DNA of 64,000 nt from Diplonema japonicum. Lineage: Eukaryota > Euglenozoa > Diplonemea > Diplonemida > Diplonemidae. Shown one piece after another: positions 33,801 through 42,738 of the stretch. A program made the position numbers and the translations under genes. Positions within the stretch are counted from its first letter, which is position 1. The number at the start of each line of letters is the position of its first letter. Below the pieces are notes generated by a model. It was not told the DNA's origin. It did no database searches and saw nothing but the letters and a program-made list of their open reading frames with translations. The stretch covers positions 1-64,000 of the forward strand of contig OZ025699.1 in the NCBI GenBank assembly GCA_964019335.1. The letters are read 5' to 3'.

Positions 33801-35960
33801 CCCCATCAGAGCGATCCCCACGCTGAGCTTGCGTTTCATCCCGCCAGACAGTGCGGTGGAGTATGCGTCCTTCTTGTCGCTGAGCTCAACTTTTGCAAGG
33901 ATATCGTCTACATGCTCTTCGAGCGTGTCTGTCGGGATCCCTTTAACGCGCCCGTAGTAGCGAAGATGCTCTGCACATGTCATGTTGTCCCACAGGATGT
34001 TGTGCTGGGGGCACAGCCCGATGTCCCTTCTCACCTCGTTCAGGTTGTGGGTGATCGAGTTCCCGTACACAATCGCGTCGCCAGCTGTAACAGGCAGCAT
34101 CCCCGTCAGCATGTTGATCAGAGTCGTCTTTCCAGCCCCGTTGTGCCCCAGCAGCGCCAGGATCTGCCCCTCGTACAGCGACAGGTTCACGTTGTTCACA
34201 GCGACGTTCTTCGAACTGCCACCGTTGCCTTCGAACTCCTTCCTGAGGTTCGTGATTTCGATCCGCCGCCTTTCTAGCAGGGCAGGGTCCGTGATGCTCT
34301 CCAGGTTCTTTTTGTTAAGCACCCCGTCCACCGTGTCCCCTTCAGGTAACGAGAACGACACGGATGTGAACCAGTACGGCGGCCAGCAGTAGTAGCACAG
34401 TGGCTTCTTCGCCCCCCACTCGCTGGGGAGGATCTGGTCCAACCACACGGCGAGGATGAGGTACACAAAGGTGTCAATCCACATGAACCCAATGGACAAG
34501 GAGAAGGAGTACGAGCCATCAGATGCAGTGTCCCAAGTGAGGGACTCCCCTTTCCCTGCTGCCTCGTACACGAGTGCAACCGCTTGCCCAAACGCGTAGG
34601 TGTTGAAGATGGATAGCATCGACTGCGTCTGCGTCCCTGGGTTGGTGAGGACGAGTGAAGGAATCGCTGTGAGGAGGTACACCATGGGGCTCACGAGACT
34701 CGCCAGCGAAGCCTTCGAGAAGAATACGGACAACATGATCCCTGCCGCAGCCAGCGACATGCAGTAGCTCCAGAACAGCATAAAGACAATCCCAAAGGTG
34801 GTCTCATTGAGAAAAGTCGTCCCCACAACGATGGAAAGAAGGAGCCCCGTGATCGACAGTTGTAGAACCGTTGTCACCACCCACGACAGTTTGAACGCCG
34901 TGGCGGGCAGACCCATGATGAGCATGGCCTCTCGGATCCGTGCCTCCTTCTCGCGCACAATAGTGGACACAATCTGCGACAAGGGGAACAAGAAGGCCAT
35001 CGTCAGAATGAGCGGGAGGAAATTCCCGGCGCTGCTCAAAAACTGGTTCGAGTGGTACCCTTGCACCGGCATGGGGATAACAGAAGAGGGCAACCCCGCC
35101 CCAGTAATGTTGGCATTGATGAGGCCCTGCAAGGTGAGGAACCCCCCCGACAGGTACAGCCGGTACGTGTTGTGGTAACCGATATTCCCCAAGGTGAAGA
35201 TGTTTGTGTCGGGGGTAGAGGTGTAGTTCATTCTGATGGTGTAGTCGGTAAGGCTGTTCATCACGATTACAGCCCACATTGTGCTCGATCCCTCCTTTGA
35301 CGAGGCGTAGTCAGTCGCTGCCTGTTCGCTTTCAAACTCTCGCTTCGTGTACTTATAAGTGTGCGTACTGCTCAAAAGCCACTCGTCAATCCTCTCCACA
35401 ACTGCGGGGTCGCCAAATATGCTTATGTTCGTCCCGGTTCCAAGAGCATTTTCTACACTTCGCCTCCCGACATCATCGCCAAGGTCCACCTCCTGTGCGT
35501 ACCTTCGCCACAAGGCAACAATGTCGAAGGAAGGAATCGTTGTCGAGTTCACAGCGGTGGTCAACGGGCGGATGAGGTTCCTGAGTAGCGGGCTGCTCGT
35601 GTCATCTGGAACAGACGAGTTCAGGCAGATGTTGCCTAGGCAGTGCCATTCAGGAGGAGTAGCAACACAAGGGGGGTACTCCATAGGCTCAGCTTGTGTG
35701 TTTAACCTGCATATCCACGGTTTGAAGTGTGCATCCATATCAAGGTGGTTCTCGAGGTACTGCTTGTTGCCGTAATTATCGGTTCCTGCAGCGTAGTACG
35801 CAGGAAGCAGCATTATCATGAACATCACAGGGAGCAGAACCTCTACCGCTGTGCTCTTCCAAGAGCGAAGCTTCAACCGTGCGTTCTTTTCCATTACAAA
35901 GTACACCGCTGCCAAGACATTGGGCTTCTCGAACTCGCCTACCCTGACGCCTCCTAGCAT
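30885..35960 (-). CDS. ABCA-type full-length ABC transporter
   Basis: 1691 residues from the ATG at 35960; the frame stays open 14 codons further up but without an ATG. Two membrane-domain/ATPase halves are visible. A membrane segment near 38-58 and a large ectodomain are followed by a membrane block (about 310-530). NBD1 has Walker A GHNGAGKTT (Lys near 611), signature LSGGMKRKL (near 704) and Walker B IIFDEPTAGMD (Asp near 728). A second ectodomain and membrane block (about 980-1320) precede NBD2, with GTNGAGKTTT (Lys near 1420), LSGGNKRK (near 1513) and ILLDEPTAGMD (near 1537). All nucleotide-binding residues are present, so it should be active. ABCA proteins move or flip lipids and sterols at the plasma membrane or vesicles; the substrate here is unknown. 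Length fits the family. Confidence 0.95.
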   Translation of the reverse strand: MLGGVRVGEFEKPNVLAAVYFVMEKNARLKLRSWKSTAVEVLLPVMFMIMLLPAYYAAGTDNYGNKQYLENHLDMDAHFKPWICRLNTQAEPMEYPPCVATPPEWHCLGNICLNSSVPDDTSSPLLRNLIRPLTTAVNSTTIPSFDIVALWRRYAQEVDLGDDVGRRSVENALGTGTNISIFGDPAVVERIDEWLLSSTHTYKYTKREFESEQAATDYASSKEGSSTMWAVIVMNSLTDYTIRMNYTSTPDTNIFTLGNIGYHNTYRLYLSGGFLTLQGLINANITGAGLPSSVIPMPVQGYHSNQFLSSAGNFLPLILTMAFLFPLSQIVSTIVREKEARIREAMLIMGLPATAFKLSWVVTTVLQLSITGLLLSIVVGTTFLNETTFGIVFMLFWSYCMSLAAAGIMLSVFFSKASLASLVSPMVYLLTAIPSLVLTNPGTQTQSMLSIFNTYAFGQAVALVYEAAGKGESLTWDTASDGSYSFSLSIGFMWIDTFVYLILAVWLDQILPSEWGAKKPLCYYCWPPYWFTSVSFSLPEGDTVDGVLNKKNLESITDPALLERRRIEITNLRKEFEGNGGSSKNVAVNNVNLSLYEGQILALLGHNGAGKTTLINMLTGMLPVTAGDAIVYGNSITHNLNEVRRDIGLCPQHNILWDNMTCAEHLRYYGRVKGIPTDTLEEHVDDILAKVELSDKKDAYSTALSGGMKRKLSVGIALMGGPKFIIFDEPTAGMDVQARRAIWDLLKAVRNGRTILLTTHFMDEADLLGDSIAILHGGRVDCWGSSFFLKQKLGVGYNLTMELAPGGADIDSITNTIKGEISPLKKNGDQDVELLSAAGSELAYRIPMWGLPNFAQMFELLETSGRQLGVKTFGMSVTTLEEIFIKIAHDHEAEEEQGQQRAIMTNHQQQQEAQHNLDRKHLQGIDMNPADRMQDKTLYMSQWHGLFRKRLQYSKRDMCTICFQLVLPVVVVVFALALSFGNSQLSALSLTSYGEDSIFPVAPVDSLFAVNGMIAGVTPMPDTFESPANMSDWLLHRSDKDNRCWQALFQPAADFVSPMSLFHNTSSMHSIPIAVNGFASAQYRQQTGGSTGISVVNHPLPYSVYHEDKREAFQNTLTAVFIMLPFCFIPANYVSFLVQERVSKSKHVQVVSGVKLTAYWLSNLCWDFVSFCLSAFLTILVFLFFGRDEYVGGGEAFIATVLLFVFYALTAIFAAYLASFFFTSATTGQNTVLLGNYFSGFALVITVSILDIIEDTQEVAKVLRYVFRVIPAFCLGDGLLALAQLPSQLEVGTTTNTPLSMDVVGWDILFLCMMFPVFATLSMANDFPQIWYMLRLKKPPSPDEDHSTAAEEMVSKIGVDDDVLAEKNAVLNGRSGDVVRVQRLRKVYPSNPPKVAVKEVSFGVKTDEIFAFLGTNGAGKTTTIEVLAGNFLPTSGCASIKGYDVVTEAAEAKRELGYCPQFDALLDLLTPMEHIALYAALRGVPMELRDEMSDGLIQVLGLQDHKNTVCKRLSGGNKRKTSIAISLIGGPSCILLDEPTAGMDPVARRGMWTALQSIGKGRCVVLTTHHLEEVEALAHRTAIMVDGRIQCLGSLSHLKHKFGGAYEVQVKVAPEMEEHVLTFFEKNFENSTLVEQTNHRLTYQLTAGQKLSQMFSTIEKSRKVLNIIDYSISETSLEQVFITICKRNNAA

Positions 35961-36002
35961 CGGGGTGAGAGGGCTGATCTTAGAGGAAATTGTGTGTAGC
36001 AA

Positions 36003-36840
36003 AAACCTGTTTGAACTATTTGGTAGGAAACAGAAAGAAAACGATAATAACGGCAGGGTGCTTCCTTTTTCTTCTTATCTATTTTGCGCGGGGGGAGGGG
36101 GTGTGGGAGAAAGAAAAAGAAAAAGGCTGGGAAAAAAAAAATAGAAGAGAGGGAGGCTGAAAAAGGGGGAAGAGCATGAACACGAAAAAAGGGAGGTAAC
36201 CTTTCACGATTCTTTTTTTTTTTTTTTTTTTTTTTGCTTCCCTGTTTGCAAGCAGAAGTTAGAATTTTTTATTTTTATTTTTTTTTCCCGTTCTCTTTTT
36301 TTTTTCTCGCGCATCGAGGCACGGGGTTGAATGCAAAAAAAAAAAAAAAAAAAAAAAAAATTGCCGAGCTAGGGAAAAACAAAAAAAAAAATAGACGAAC
36401 GAGCCGGGGAAAAAAAAAAAAATGTCACATGCCCTTAAAAAATTGCGTACGCACCTCAGAAAAGAAAAGAAAAAAGAGACATTCTTAAAAAAAAGCGGCG
36501 GTTGCTCTTTTTATTATCTTTTGTAAGAACTCGCCCCAAATACCTTTTTTTTCTTTTGTCCACAATAACAAGCGTTTCTGCTCAATAAGAAAAGAAAATG
36601 AGAAAAAAAAGGGGGGGGGGCACCATTCATCTAGAGAATAATAATTGAGAGGAAAAAAAAAGAGTAATATGGTAAAACGAGATTTCTTTTTTTTTTTTTT
36701 AAACCATATTTCTGCATTAGAATAAATAAATAAAAAAAGGGCGATGCTTAAGGGCAAGAACACCACCCTTGAAAAGGTGGCGCGCGCGCCTATCTTTTTT
36801 GGAAAAGAATCTGAGATAAAAGATAGACATTCTAACATAA
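36003..36840. other. Intergenic low-complexity region
   Basis: No gene. It has alternating T and A homopolymer runs (T run near 36211-36235, A runs at 36336-36360 and 36371-36422, T run near 36687-36700). A candidate splice acceptor for the ABC gene lies at its left edge (CAG on the minus strand, 36009-36007, preceded by pyrimidines at 36020-36040). The rest is the 3' region of the next gene. Confidence 0.6.
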
Positions 36841-37521
36841 TTAGTATGTTAGGAGCAGCTGCTCTATTTGCTCGAACCCCTTTTCCCTTGCGTAATCGAT
36901 AGCGGTCTTCCCATAGCAGCTTTTGGCTTTTCGGTCGGCGCCGTAAGATAACAACAATTTAACAGCATCGGGTTTTCCATAATACGACGCATGAAGGAGC
37001 CCTGTATGTCCTCCGTACCCGTCGGGCTTGTCCTCGATGTCAACCAAGCCTAAACTGAGAAATTCAGAAACGCATTTTACAAGACCTCTACAGCACGCCA
37101 GCAAGAATGCTTCGGAAATGGGCTCATCGTCAGTGAAAAGCTCTGCTTGGTACATTTCCGTAATTATCTCTGCGTACTTTGCATCTTCAGTTGCCACGTT
37201 GTAGGTCGGGCCGTGGACCCGTCGGAGCCGCTGAACGAGTAGTGTGGCGCCGCCTTCGTTCCACTCCAGCTCGGAAAGCCTGTCCCGCGCTCTTTGTTTC
37301 TTCTCCATGACCACTTCGAGCTCCGATCCGTCCTCAAAAGCGTAACCCCCCATCACATCCCCGTCGGTTAACTGCTCTCCCTGGAACGCCACCCCGAACC
37401 TCGACAGCTCTAAACCCGTTTCACTCATTATCTTTTGCTTGAAAGCAGCCACCGTGTCGCCATACCCAGCCTCCACTGAGATATATGCTTGCGGGGTGAG
37501 TTGTACGTGTAGGTTCACCAT
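36841..37521 (-). CDS. Ubiquitin-like domain and ankyrin repeat protein
   Basis: 226 residues from ATG. Residues 1-75 read as a ubiquitin-like fold: VNLHVQLTP first strand, TVAAFKQKIMSETGL helix, FQGEQLTDGDVM turn and GSELEVVM last strand. There is no terminal Gly-Gly, so it is a domain rather than a conjugated modifier. After a basic linker and helical region (76-135), three ankyrin-type repeats follow (about 136-226), including GHTGLLHASYYGKPDAVKLL and GKTAIDYAREKGFEQIEQLL. Such proteins usually act as soluble adaptors, for example linking clients to proteasome or chaperone machinery; the specific role is unknown. Neighbours give no pathway clue. Confidence 0.82.
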   Translation of the reverse strand: MVNLHVQLTPQAYISVEAGYGDTVAAFKQKIMSETGLELSRFGVAFQGEQLTDGDVMGGYAFEDGSELEVVMEKKQRARDRLSELEWNEGGATLLVQRLRRVHGPTYNVATEDAKYAEIITEMYQAELFTDDEPISEAFLLACCRGLVKCVSEFLSLGLVDIEDKPDGYGGHTGLLHASYYGKPDAVKLLLSYGADRKAKSCYGKTAIDYAREKGFEQIEQLLLTY

Positions 37522-37959
37522 ACTTTTCTTTTTTTCTTTTTTTGTTAAAACCTTTTTTTTTTTTTTTTTTTTTCCCGATTAGTTAGCGGTGAAAAAAATA
37601 TAAAAAAAATAAAAAATAAAAAAGAGAGAGAACAACGAAGCAAGGGGGAAAGAAGTGTAACAATATACACGACTACTGAAAGAAAGGATGGGCTTTTTTT
37701 TTCTTCTTTTTTTTTTTTCTTTTTGAAAAAAAAGTGTTCGACCCACTAGATAGTAAGAGAAAAAAGGGAGAATAAAAAGTGTCCTTTTCTTAAAGAAAAA
37801 AAACTAAATACATATGAGAGAAAACGGGGAGCAAGGCGGACGGCAGAAAGCCAAAGTAAGAGAACGAGAAAGAAGAAGAATAAAGAGGTAAAAGGAAATC
37901 CCTGATCTGGGACGTCCTGTCTTGTTCTTCTAGAAGAAGAAAAGCTCTTGTGCTCATTA
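37522..37959. other. Intergenic region with pyrimidine tracts
   Basis: No gene. Homopolymer runs before the UBL-ankyrin start (purine-rich 37590-37660 on plus) may serve as its processing signal. From about 37800 to 37910 it carries the first copy of the 3'-flank repeat of the four-pass family (ATGAGAGAAAACGGGGAGCA, then AAGTAAGAGAACGAGAAAGA). Confidence 0.6.
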
Positions 37960-38865
37960 TCAGTACGGCAACACTTGCTCCCTTTCGATGTCAAACTCAG
38001 TTGAGACAGTGACAATGAACATCATACTAGTAGCGCCGAACCAAGCAATGCAAATGTTACGCCACTGGTCATCCTTGTACCCCGTGATCTTGTCCACGTA
38101 CTGTTGGGTCTGAAACCTGCTCTGAGAGTTGAACTCCATCATGTGATGGAAGCGAGAGGGCCCGGAGTAGGGAATCTTATCCCGCTGCTCAGACTCCAAG
38201 TACTCCGACTGAGCCAGCTTCCTGATGATGGTGAACGCCGCATTCTGTTGGAACCCACAGTCATCCGGATTAGGGCCCTCTGCAATGCACCCAGCATAAA
38301 CAGGAGGGTCGAACTTGCACCCTTTCACGCTTCCAGTGTACACAATCGGGGCGGAAACCCATGACCAGCCGTACTCCGACTTCACTGACTTCCTGCCCCA
38401 GTCAAGGCCCCATTCCTCATCGACTAAAGTGTAGTATGTGATGTTCGTTTTGATGGTCAAAGCGGAGGGGTTGGGTGCGATGTGGCAGCCGATAAGGGCC
38501 TCCCCGCCTGACGCCAGAGACCTCTCAGCCAGCTCCAGCTGCCTCCATGACAAGTTCGGCTCAAAGAACCCGATTGTTACCATTGTGGCATAGAATGTGA
38601 GGGCACAGCCAAAGTTGAAGAACAGACCTTTAGAGTCTTTATCTATAGCGACTGACGTGGTGGCTAACAGTGACACGGCAACCCACCCCCAGCCCCCCAG
38701 CCAGTTGTAGAGCTGGATCTCAAGATTGTAGTTGTTGTGAAAATCAGCGCGTATTAACAATGCCCGGCGTCCGATCACCTCCTCCAGGTGCACGTTCAGC
38801 ATCATTATACACGTCCACCAGACCCACACCAAGATCAACACTCCGAAAGCAGCACAGGGCTTCAT
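37960..38865 (-). CDS. Four-pass membrane protein family, copy A (301 aa)
   Basis: Hydrophobic segments lie at about 5-25, 56-74, 80-101 and 270-289. A tetraspan topology with two loops on the same side is predicted: loop 1 (about 26-55) and a large loop (about 102-269). The large loop has four cysteines (127, 183, 193, 203) and an N-glycosylation sequon (NIT, 141). I do not recognise a named family; the tetraspanin CCG and the amastin signature are absent. Compared with the other copies, residues 1-33 and about 105-195 are nearly constant, including synonymous sites, while loop 1 and the second and third membrane spans differ. Copy A is the most diverged around 34-100 (WVAVSLLATTSVAIDKDSKG) and ends in a longer tail (REQVLPY). 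A short leader and a CAG (38887-38885) fit trans-splicing. Confidence 0.85.
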   Translation of the reverse strand: MKPCAAFGVLILVWVWWTCIMMLNVHLEEVIGRRALLIRADFHNNYNLEIQLYNWLGGWGWVAVSLLATTSVAIDKDSKGLFFNFGCALTFYATMVTIGFFEPNLSWRQLELAERSLASGGEALIGCHIAPNPSALTIKTNITYYTLVDEEWGLDWGRKSVKSEYGWSWVSAPIVYTGSVKGCKFDPPVYAGCIAEGPNPDDCGFQQNAAFTIIRKLAQSEYLESEQRDKIPYSGPSRFHHMMEFNSQSRFQTQQYVDKITGYKDDQWRNICIAWFGATSMMFIVTVSTEFDIEREQVLPY

Positions 38866-39860
38866 TTTCTTTTCCCTTCCCCGTCTGTATGTGGTTACCT
38901 TTTCTTTTCAATGCAAAGAGTAACGGTAAAAATAATAATAAAAGAGGGAGAATGAGATAGAGCAAAGGCGGGAGAAACCCTATTAACTATTGCGTAATGG
39001 GAAAAAAACCTTTATTTAATTCGAGCCGGGTTTTCAAGGGTGGGAGTGAAAATAATATTACACTTTATATCACGATCAACTTTATATTCACTCCCAGCTT
39101 ATAGAGAGTACTTATAAGGCCCAGGAGTGATCTGTCATTCCTGCACCTACTCTAAGCCAAACTCCCTAGAAAGCCAAAGGCGATGGGGAAGGTTACACGT
39201 TTCTAAGATGCTAGACAGTCGCTTGACCCATCCCAAAATCAAGATTCTGCAAGTGGTTCCCCGCATCCACCCCCAGATGGTTCCAGCGGTAGCGATGCAC
39301 AGGAAAAGCCTTGACATCAACACTAATGTTAAAAGTAACGAGGACTGGTAACTTGAAATCCCTTGCTACCTCTCAGTTTTGATTTCTTCTTGTAACCTGT
39401 ACCCTGCACCTGTAACCTCCCACCCTTTCAAACCCGGCTCTTATTAAATAAATAGATATTAAATTCGATCCGAAGTTTCAGTGTGCATGGGGGGTGCTCA
39501 CTGTTCAGGTATTAAATATATGAGTTAAAGGAAGTCTTTGTGAGACGCCCCCTTGTTCTCATCTTCTACCTGCACCTATCCCCTTTCAGCAGCTATTAAA
39601 AAAGAGATACAGTACTGAAAGAGAACCAGTTAACTGAAGATTTGACCTTTAAAAAAAGTCGATGCCACATGCAAACTCCGCATGGGAGCCGCAGGCAAAA
39701 AAAAAAGTAAAGGGAGAGTGGAGCAAGTAGAGAGGTGTTATAAATAAATAAAATGAGAGAAAACGGGGAGCAAGGGGAAGCCGAAGTAAGAGAACGAGAA
39801 GAGAAAAAAAAGGAAGGAAAGGGGGGCTCATCTTTTTTGAATAACAAACAGTGACGCCCT
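38866..39860. other. Spacer between four-pass copies A and B, containing a MITE
   Basis: No gene. The 5' flank of copy A (38866-39000) has purine-rich plus-strand sequence and GTCTGTATGTGG next to the start. A 424-bp inverted-repeat element follows (39020-39443), then the dispersed AAGGAAGTCTTTGTGAGACG segment (39526-39600) and the family 3'-flank repeat (39750-39840). Confidence 0.65.
39020..39443. mobile_element. MITE with TTAA target duplication (424 bp)
   Basis: Inverted ends of 27 bp (39020-39046 and 39417-39443), with the cores GAGCCGGGTTT and CAAGGGTGGGAG against AAACCCGGCTC and CTCCCACCCTTT. Perfect TTAA lies on both sides (39016-39019 and 39444-39447). No coding capacity. The TTAA footprint is typical of piggyBac-superfamily elements, so this is probably a non-autonomous member mobilised by a transposase encoded elsewhere. 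Its ends do not match the 10676 element. Confidence 0.75.
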
Positions 39861-40745
39861 CTATTTCTCGATGTAAAACCTGGTTAAAGCAATGAGCAAC
39901 ATTACACCAGTAACACCGAACCAAGCAATGCAAATGTTACGCCACTGGTCATCCTTGTACCCCGTGATCTTGTCCACGTACTGTTGGGTCTGAAACCTGC
40001 TCTGAGAGTTGAACTCCATCATGTGATGGAAGCGAGAGGGCCCGGAGTAGGGAATCTTATCCCGCTGCTCAGACTCCAAGTACTCCGACTGAGCCAGCTT
40101 CCTGATGATGGTGAACGCCGCATTCTGTTCGAACCCACAGTCCTTCGCAGTAGGGCTCTTTGCAATGCACCCAGCATAAACAGGAGGGTCGAACTTGCAC
40201 CCTTTCACGCTTCCAGTGTACACAATCGGGGCGGAAACCCATGACCAGCCGTACTCCGACTTCACTGACTTCCTGCCCCAGTCAAGGCCCCATTCCTCAT
40301 CGACTAAAGTGTAGTATGTGATGTTCGTTTTGATGGTCAAAGCGGAGGGGTTGGGTGCGATGTGGCAGCCGATAAGGGCCTCCCCGCCTGACGCCAGAGA
40401 CCTCTCAGCCAGCTCCAGCTGCCTCCATGACAAGTTCGGTTCCAAGAACCCGATTGTTACCATTGTGACATAGAATGCGAAGGCATTGCCACAACCGTAG
40501 CTGAAGAACAGAGCTACATTATGGTCGCCTCGCAGCGCAATGGTCGGCAGCAGGCACACGATAACCCACCCCAAACCCCCAAACCAGTTGTAGCACTGGA
40601 TCGAAACATGGTAGTTTTCCAATTCGCTTAACACAAAAGGTGCTTGGCGTCCGATCACCTCCTCCAGGTGCACGTTCAGCATCATTATACACGTCCACCA
40701 GACCCACACCAAGATCAACACTCCGAAAGCAGCACAGGGCTTCAT
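39861..40745 (-). CDS. Four-pass membrane protein family, copy B (294 aa)
   Basis: Same topology as copy A. The start MKPCAAFGVLILVWVWW, the large Cys loop and the NIT sequon are retained. Loop 1 reads APFVLSELENYHVSIQ, and the third span is FFSYGCGNAFAFYVTMV. The short segment between the third and fourth loop cysteines is IAKSPTAKDC, where A has IAEGPNPDDC. The C-terminus is FYIEK. The intact frame and shared flanks support an expressed paralogue. Confidence 0.85.
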   Translation of the reverse strand: MKPCAAFGVLILVWVWWTCIMMLNVHLEEVIGRQAPFVLSELENYHVSIQCYNWFGGLGWVIVCLLPTIALRGDHNVALFFSYGCGNAFAFYVTMVTIGFLEPNLSWRQLELAERSLASGGEALIGCHIAPNPSALTIKTNITYYTLVDEEWGLDWGRKSVKSEYGWSWVSAPIVYTGSVKGCKFDPPVYAGCIAKSPTAKDCGFEQNAAFTIIRKLAQSEYLESEQRDKIPYSGPSRFHHMMEFNSQSRFQTQQYVDKITGYKDDQWRNICIAWFGVTGVMLLIALTRFYIEK

Positions 40746-41142
40746 TTTCTTTTCCCTTCCCCGTCTGTGTGTGTTTACCTTTTATTTTCAGTACAATGAG
40801 TAGCGGTAAAAATAATAATAAGAGAGGGAGAGTGAGATAGAACAAGGCGGGAGAAACCCTATAGCGTGTAACAGTAAAGGGAAAAAAAAAGCCCTATAAA
40901 AAAGAGATACACTGCAAGAAGAGTGGGGTTAGAACCAGTCAACTGAAGTGTTTGACATATAAAAAAAAAGTAAATGGAGAGTGGAGCAAGTAGAGAGGTG
41001 TTATAAATAAATAAAATGAGAGAAAACGGGGAGCAAGGGGAAGCCGAAGTAAGAGAACGAGAAGAGAAAGGGGAAAAAAGGAAGGAAGGGGGGGGGGGGG
41101 GGGGGGGGCTTATCTCTTTTGAATAAAAAGCAGTGACGCCCT
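40746..41142. other. Spacer between four-pass copies B and C
   Basis: No gene. It holds the conserved 5' flank of copy B (with GTCTGTGTGTG next to the start) and the 3'-flank repeat of copy C (about 40980-41110: ATGAGAGAAAACGGGGAGCA, AAGTAAGAGAACGAGAAGAG), ending in a G run (41088-41108). Confidence 0.6.
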
Positions 41143-42033
41143 CTATTTCTCGATGTCAAACTTGGTCAAAGCAGTGGCAATGAGCAACATTACACCAGTA
41201 ACAATGAACCAAGCAATGCAAATGTTACGCCACTGGTCATCCTTGTATTCCGTGATCTTGTCCACGTACTGTTGGGTCTGAAACCTGCTCTGAGAGTTGA
41301 ACTCCATCATGTGATGGAAGCGAGAGGGCCCGGAGTAGGGAATCTTATCCCGCTGCTCAGACTCCAAGTACTCCGACTGAGCCAGCTTCCTGATGATGGT
41401 GAACGCCGCATTCTGTTCGAACCCACAGTCCTTCGCAGTAGGGCCCTTTGCAATGCACCCAGCATAAACAGGAGGGTCGAACTTGCACCCTTTCACGCTT
41501 CCAGTGTACACAATCGGGGCGGAAACCCATGACCAGCCGTACTCCGACTTCACTGACTTCCTGCCCCAGTCAAGGCCCCATTCCTCATCGACTAAAGTGT
41601 AGTATGTGATGTTCGTTTTGATGGTCAAAGCGGAGGGGTTGGGTGCGATGTGGCAGCCGATAAGGGCCTCCCCGCCTGACGCCAGAGACCTCTCAGCCAG
41701 CTCCAGCTGCCTCCATGACAAGTTCGGTTCCAAGAACCCGATTGTTACCATTGTGACATAGAATGCGAAGGCACAGCCACAGCTGAAGAACAGAGCCACA
41801 TCATGCACGTCTACGAGCACAATGGTCGGCAGCAGCAGCCACACGATAACCCACCCCAAACCCCCCAGCCAGTTGTAGCACTGGATCGCAACGTCGTAGT
41901 TGTTTTCCATTTCGCCTGCCTCCAAAAATGCCTGGCGTCCGATCACCTCCTCCAGGTGCACGTTCAGCATCATTATACACGTCCACCAGACCCACACCAA
42001 GATCAACACTCCGAAAGCAGCAAAGGGCTTCAT
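41143..42033 (-). CDS. Four-pass membrane protein family, copy C (296 aa)
   Basis: Same plan. Loop 1 is AFLEAGEMENNYDVAIQ, the second span VIVWLLLPTIVLVDVHD, and the third span matches B with small changes. The large Cys loop and most of the fourth span are the same as in B (IAKGPTAKDC at the variable spot; KITEYKDD instead of KITGYKDD). One residue in the invariant start differs (MKPFAAFG: Cys4 to Phe). The tail is ALTKFDIEK. The frame is intact. Confidence 0.85.
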   Translation of the reverse strand: MKPFAAFGVLILVWVWWTCIMMLNVHLEEVIGRQAFLEAGEMENNYDVAIQCYNWLGGLGWVIVWLLLPTIVLVDVHDVALFFSCGCAFAFYVTMVTIGFLEPNLSWRQLELAERSLASGGEALIGCHIAPNPSALTIKTNITYYTLVDEEWGLDWGRKSVKSEYGWSWVSAPIVYTGSVKGCKFDPPVYAGCIAKGPTAKDCGFEQNAAFTIIRKLAQSEYLESEQRDKIPYSGPSRFHHMMEFNSQSRFQTQQYVDKITEYKDDQWRNICIAWFIVTGVMLLIATALTKFDIEK

Positions 42034-42571
42034 TTTCCTTGTCCCTTTTTCTTTTTCTTTTTTGTCCTGTTAGTGTGTTTACCACGTACCCTCGGGTAAC
42101 GCAAAAAAGAAGAATGACCTGGGTCGCTTAAAAAACTGCCTGGCACGAGCTACTTCTTTTCCCCTCAGCGGAAGCTGCTTTCCTTCCTTGCGCTGAAGGA
42201 TGCATCATTCTTCGTCCCATTCGGTCTGCCTTCCTGGTGGTGTCTGTGCCTGCTCAGCGAGTGCACCTTACTAAAGGACCTCTTCCATGAGGTACACAAG
42301 GGACCGACCGTATCACCATCCTAGGGCCACACCTTCGGCACCTCACCAATATGTTAGTTGTCGTCAGGAGGACCACAACACAGAGCAACAGAGCAGCAAC
42401 CGGGAAGTACCTGTACCACGGTGTGGGCGACTGTTAAGATGTGTAGGAATGCAGAGACGCGAGCACCAAGGAGTCGAAGACCCACCTCTGCGCGGAGGTC
42501 CTCTACCCACAGAGGGAACCCACGCAGGACATCGAAGGGATTGCGTCTTCAAAAGGTTCCCCGTCTTGTCG

Positions 42572-42738
42572 TTCAGAGGTGGTGCAGATTTAGATGTCGC
42601 TGTACCTCTTGAGGATGTCAGTCACTGGTATTCCATCTTATTTGTGTTTTCGTATGCAGTATTTATCCTTCTTCCCCGTGTTTTGTATTCGCTTTTTAGC
42701 GCAATATCATTTCAACTGCCATCAGGAAATGCAGGGCG
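42572..42738. repeat. Dispersed repeat, copy 1 of 2
   Basis: It shares a run of near identity with 58893-59060, from CAGAGGTGGTGCAGATTTAG through GAGGATGTCAGTCACTGGTA and CGTATGCAGTATTTAT to CATCAGGAAATGCAGGGCGG. In the second location it abuts the dead LRR fragment. The nature of the repeat is unknown; no coding signal was recognised. Confidence 0.6.

Noticed and set aside
35961-36002. Longer start of the ABC transporter (14 extra codons)
   Set aside because: The upstream extension begins at TTG. The first ATG is at 35960 and a candidate splice acceptor lies just upstream.
36003-36840. Short Lys- or Phe-rich frames in homopolymer DNA (also 1-985 and 29521-30884)
   Set aside because: They are translations of A or T runs and lack any domain or conserved context.
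40004-40244. 86-codon plus-strand frame recurring opposite every four-pass gene (for example 38104-38364, 41272-41532)
   Set aside because: It is the antisense shadow of the most conserved loop; its conservation follows from the sense protein.
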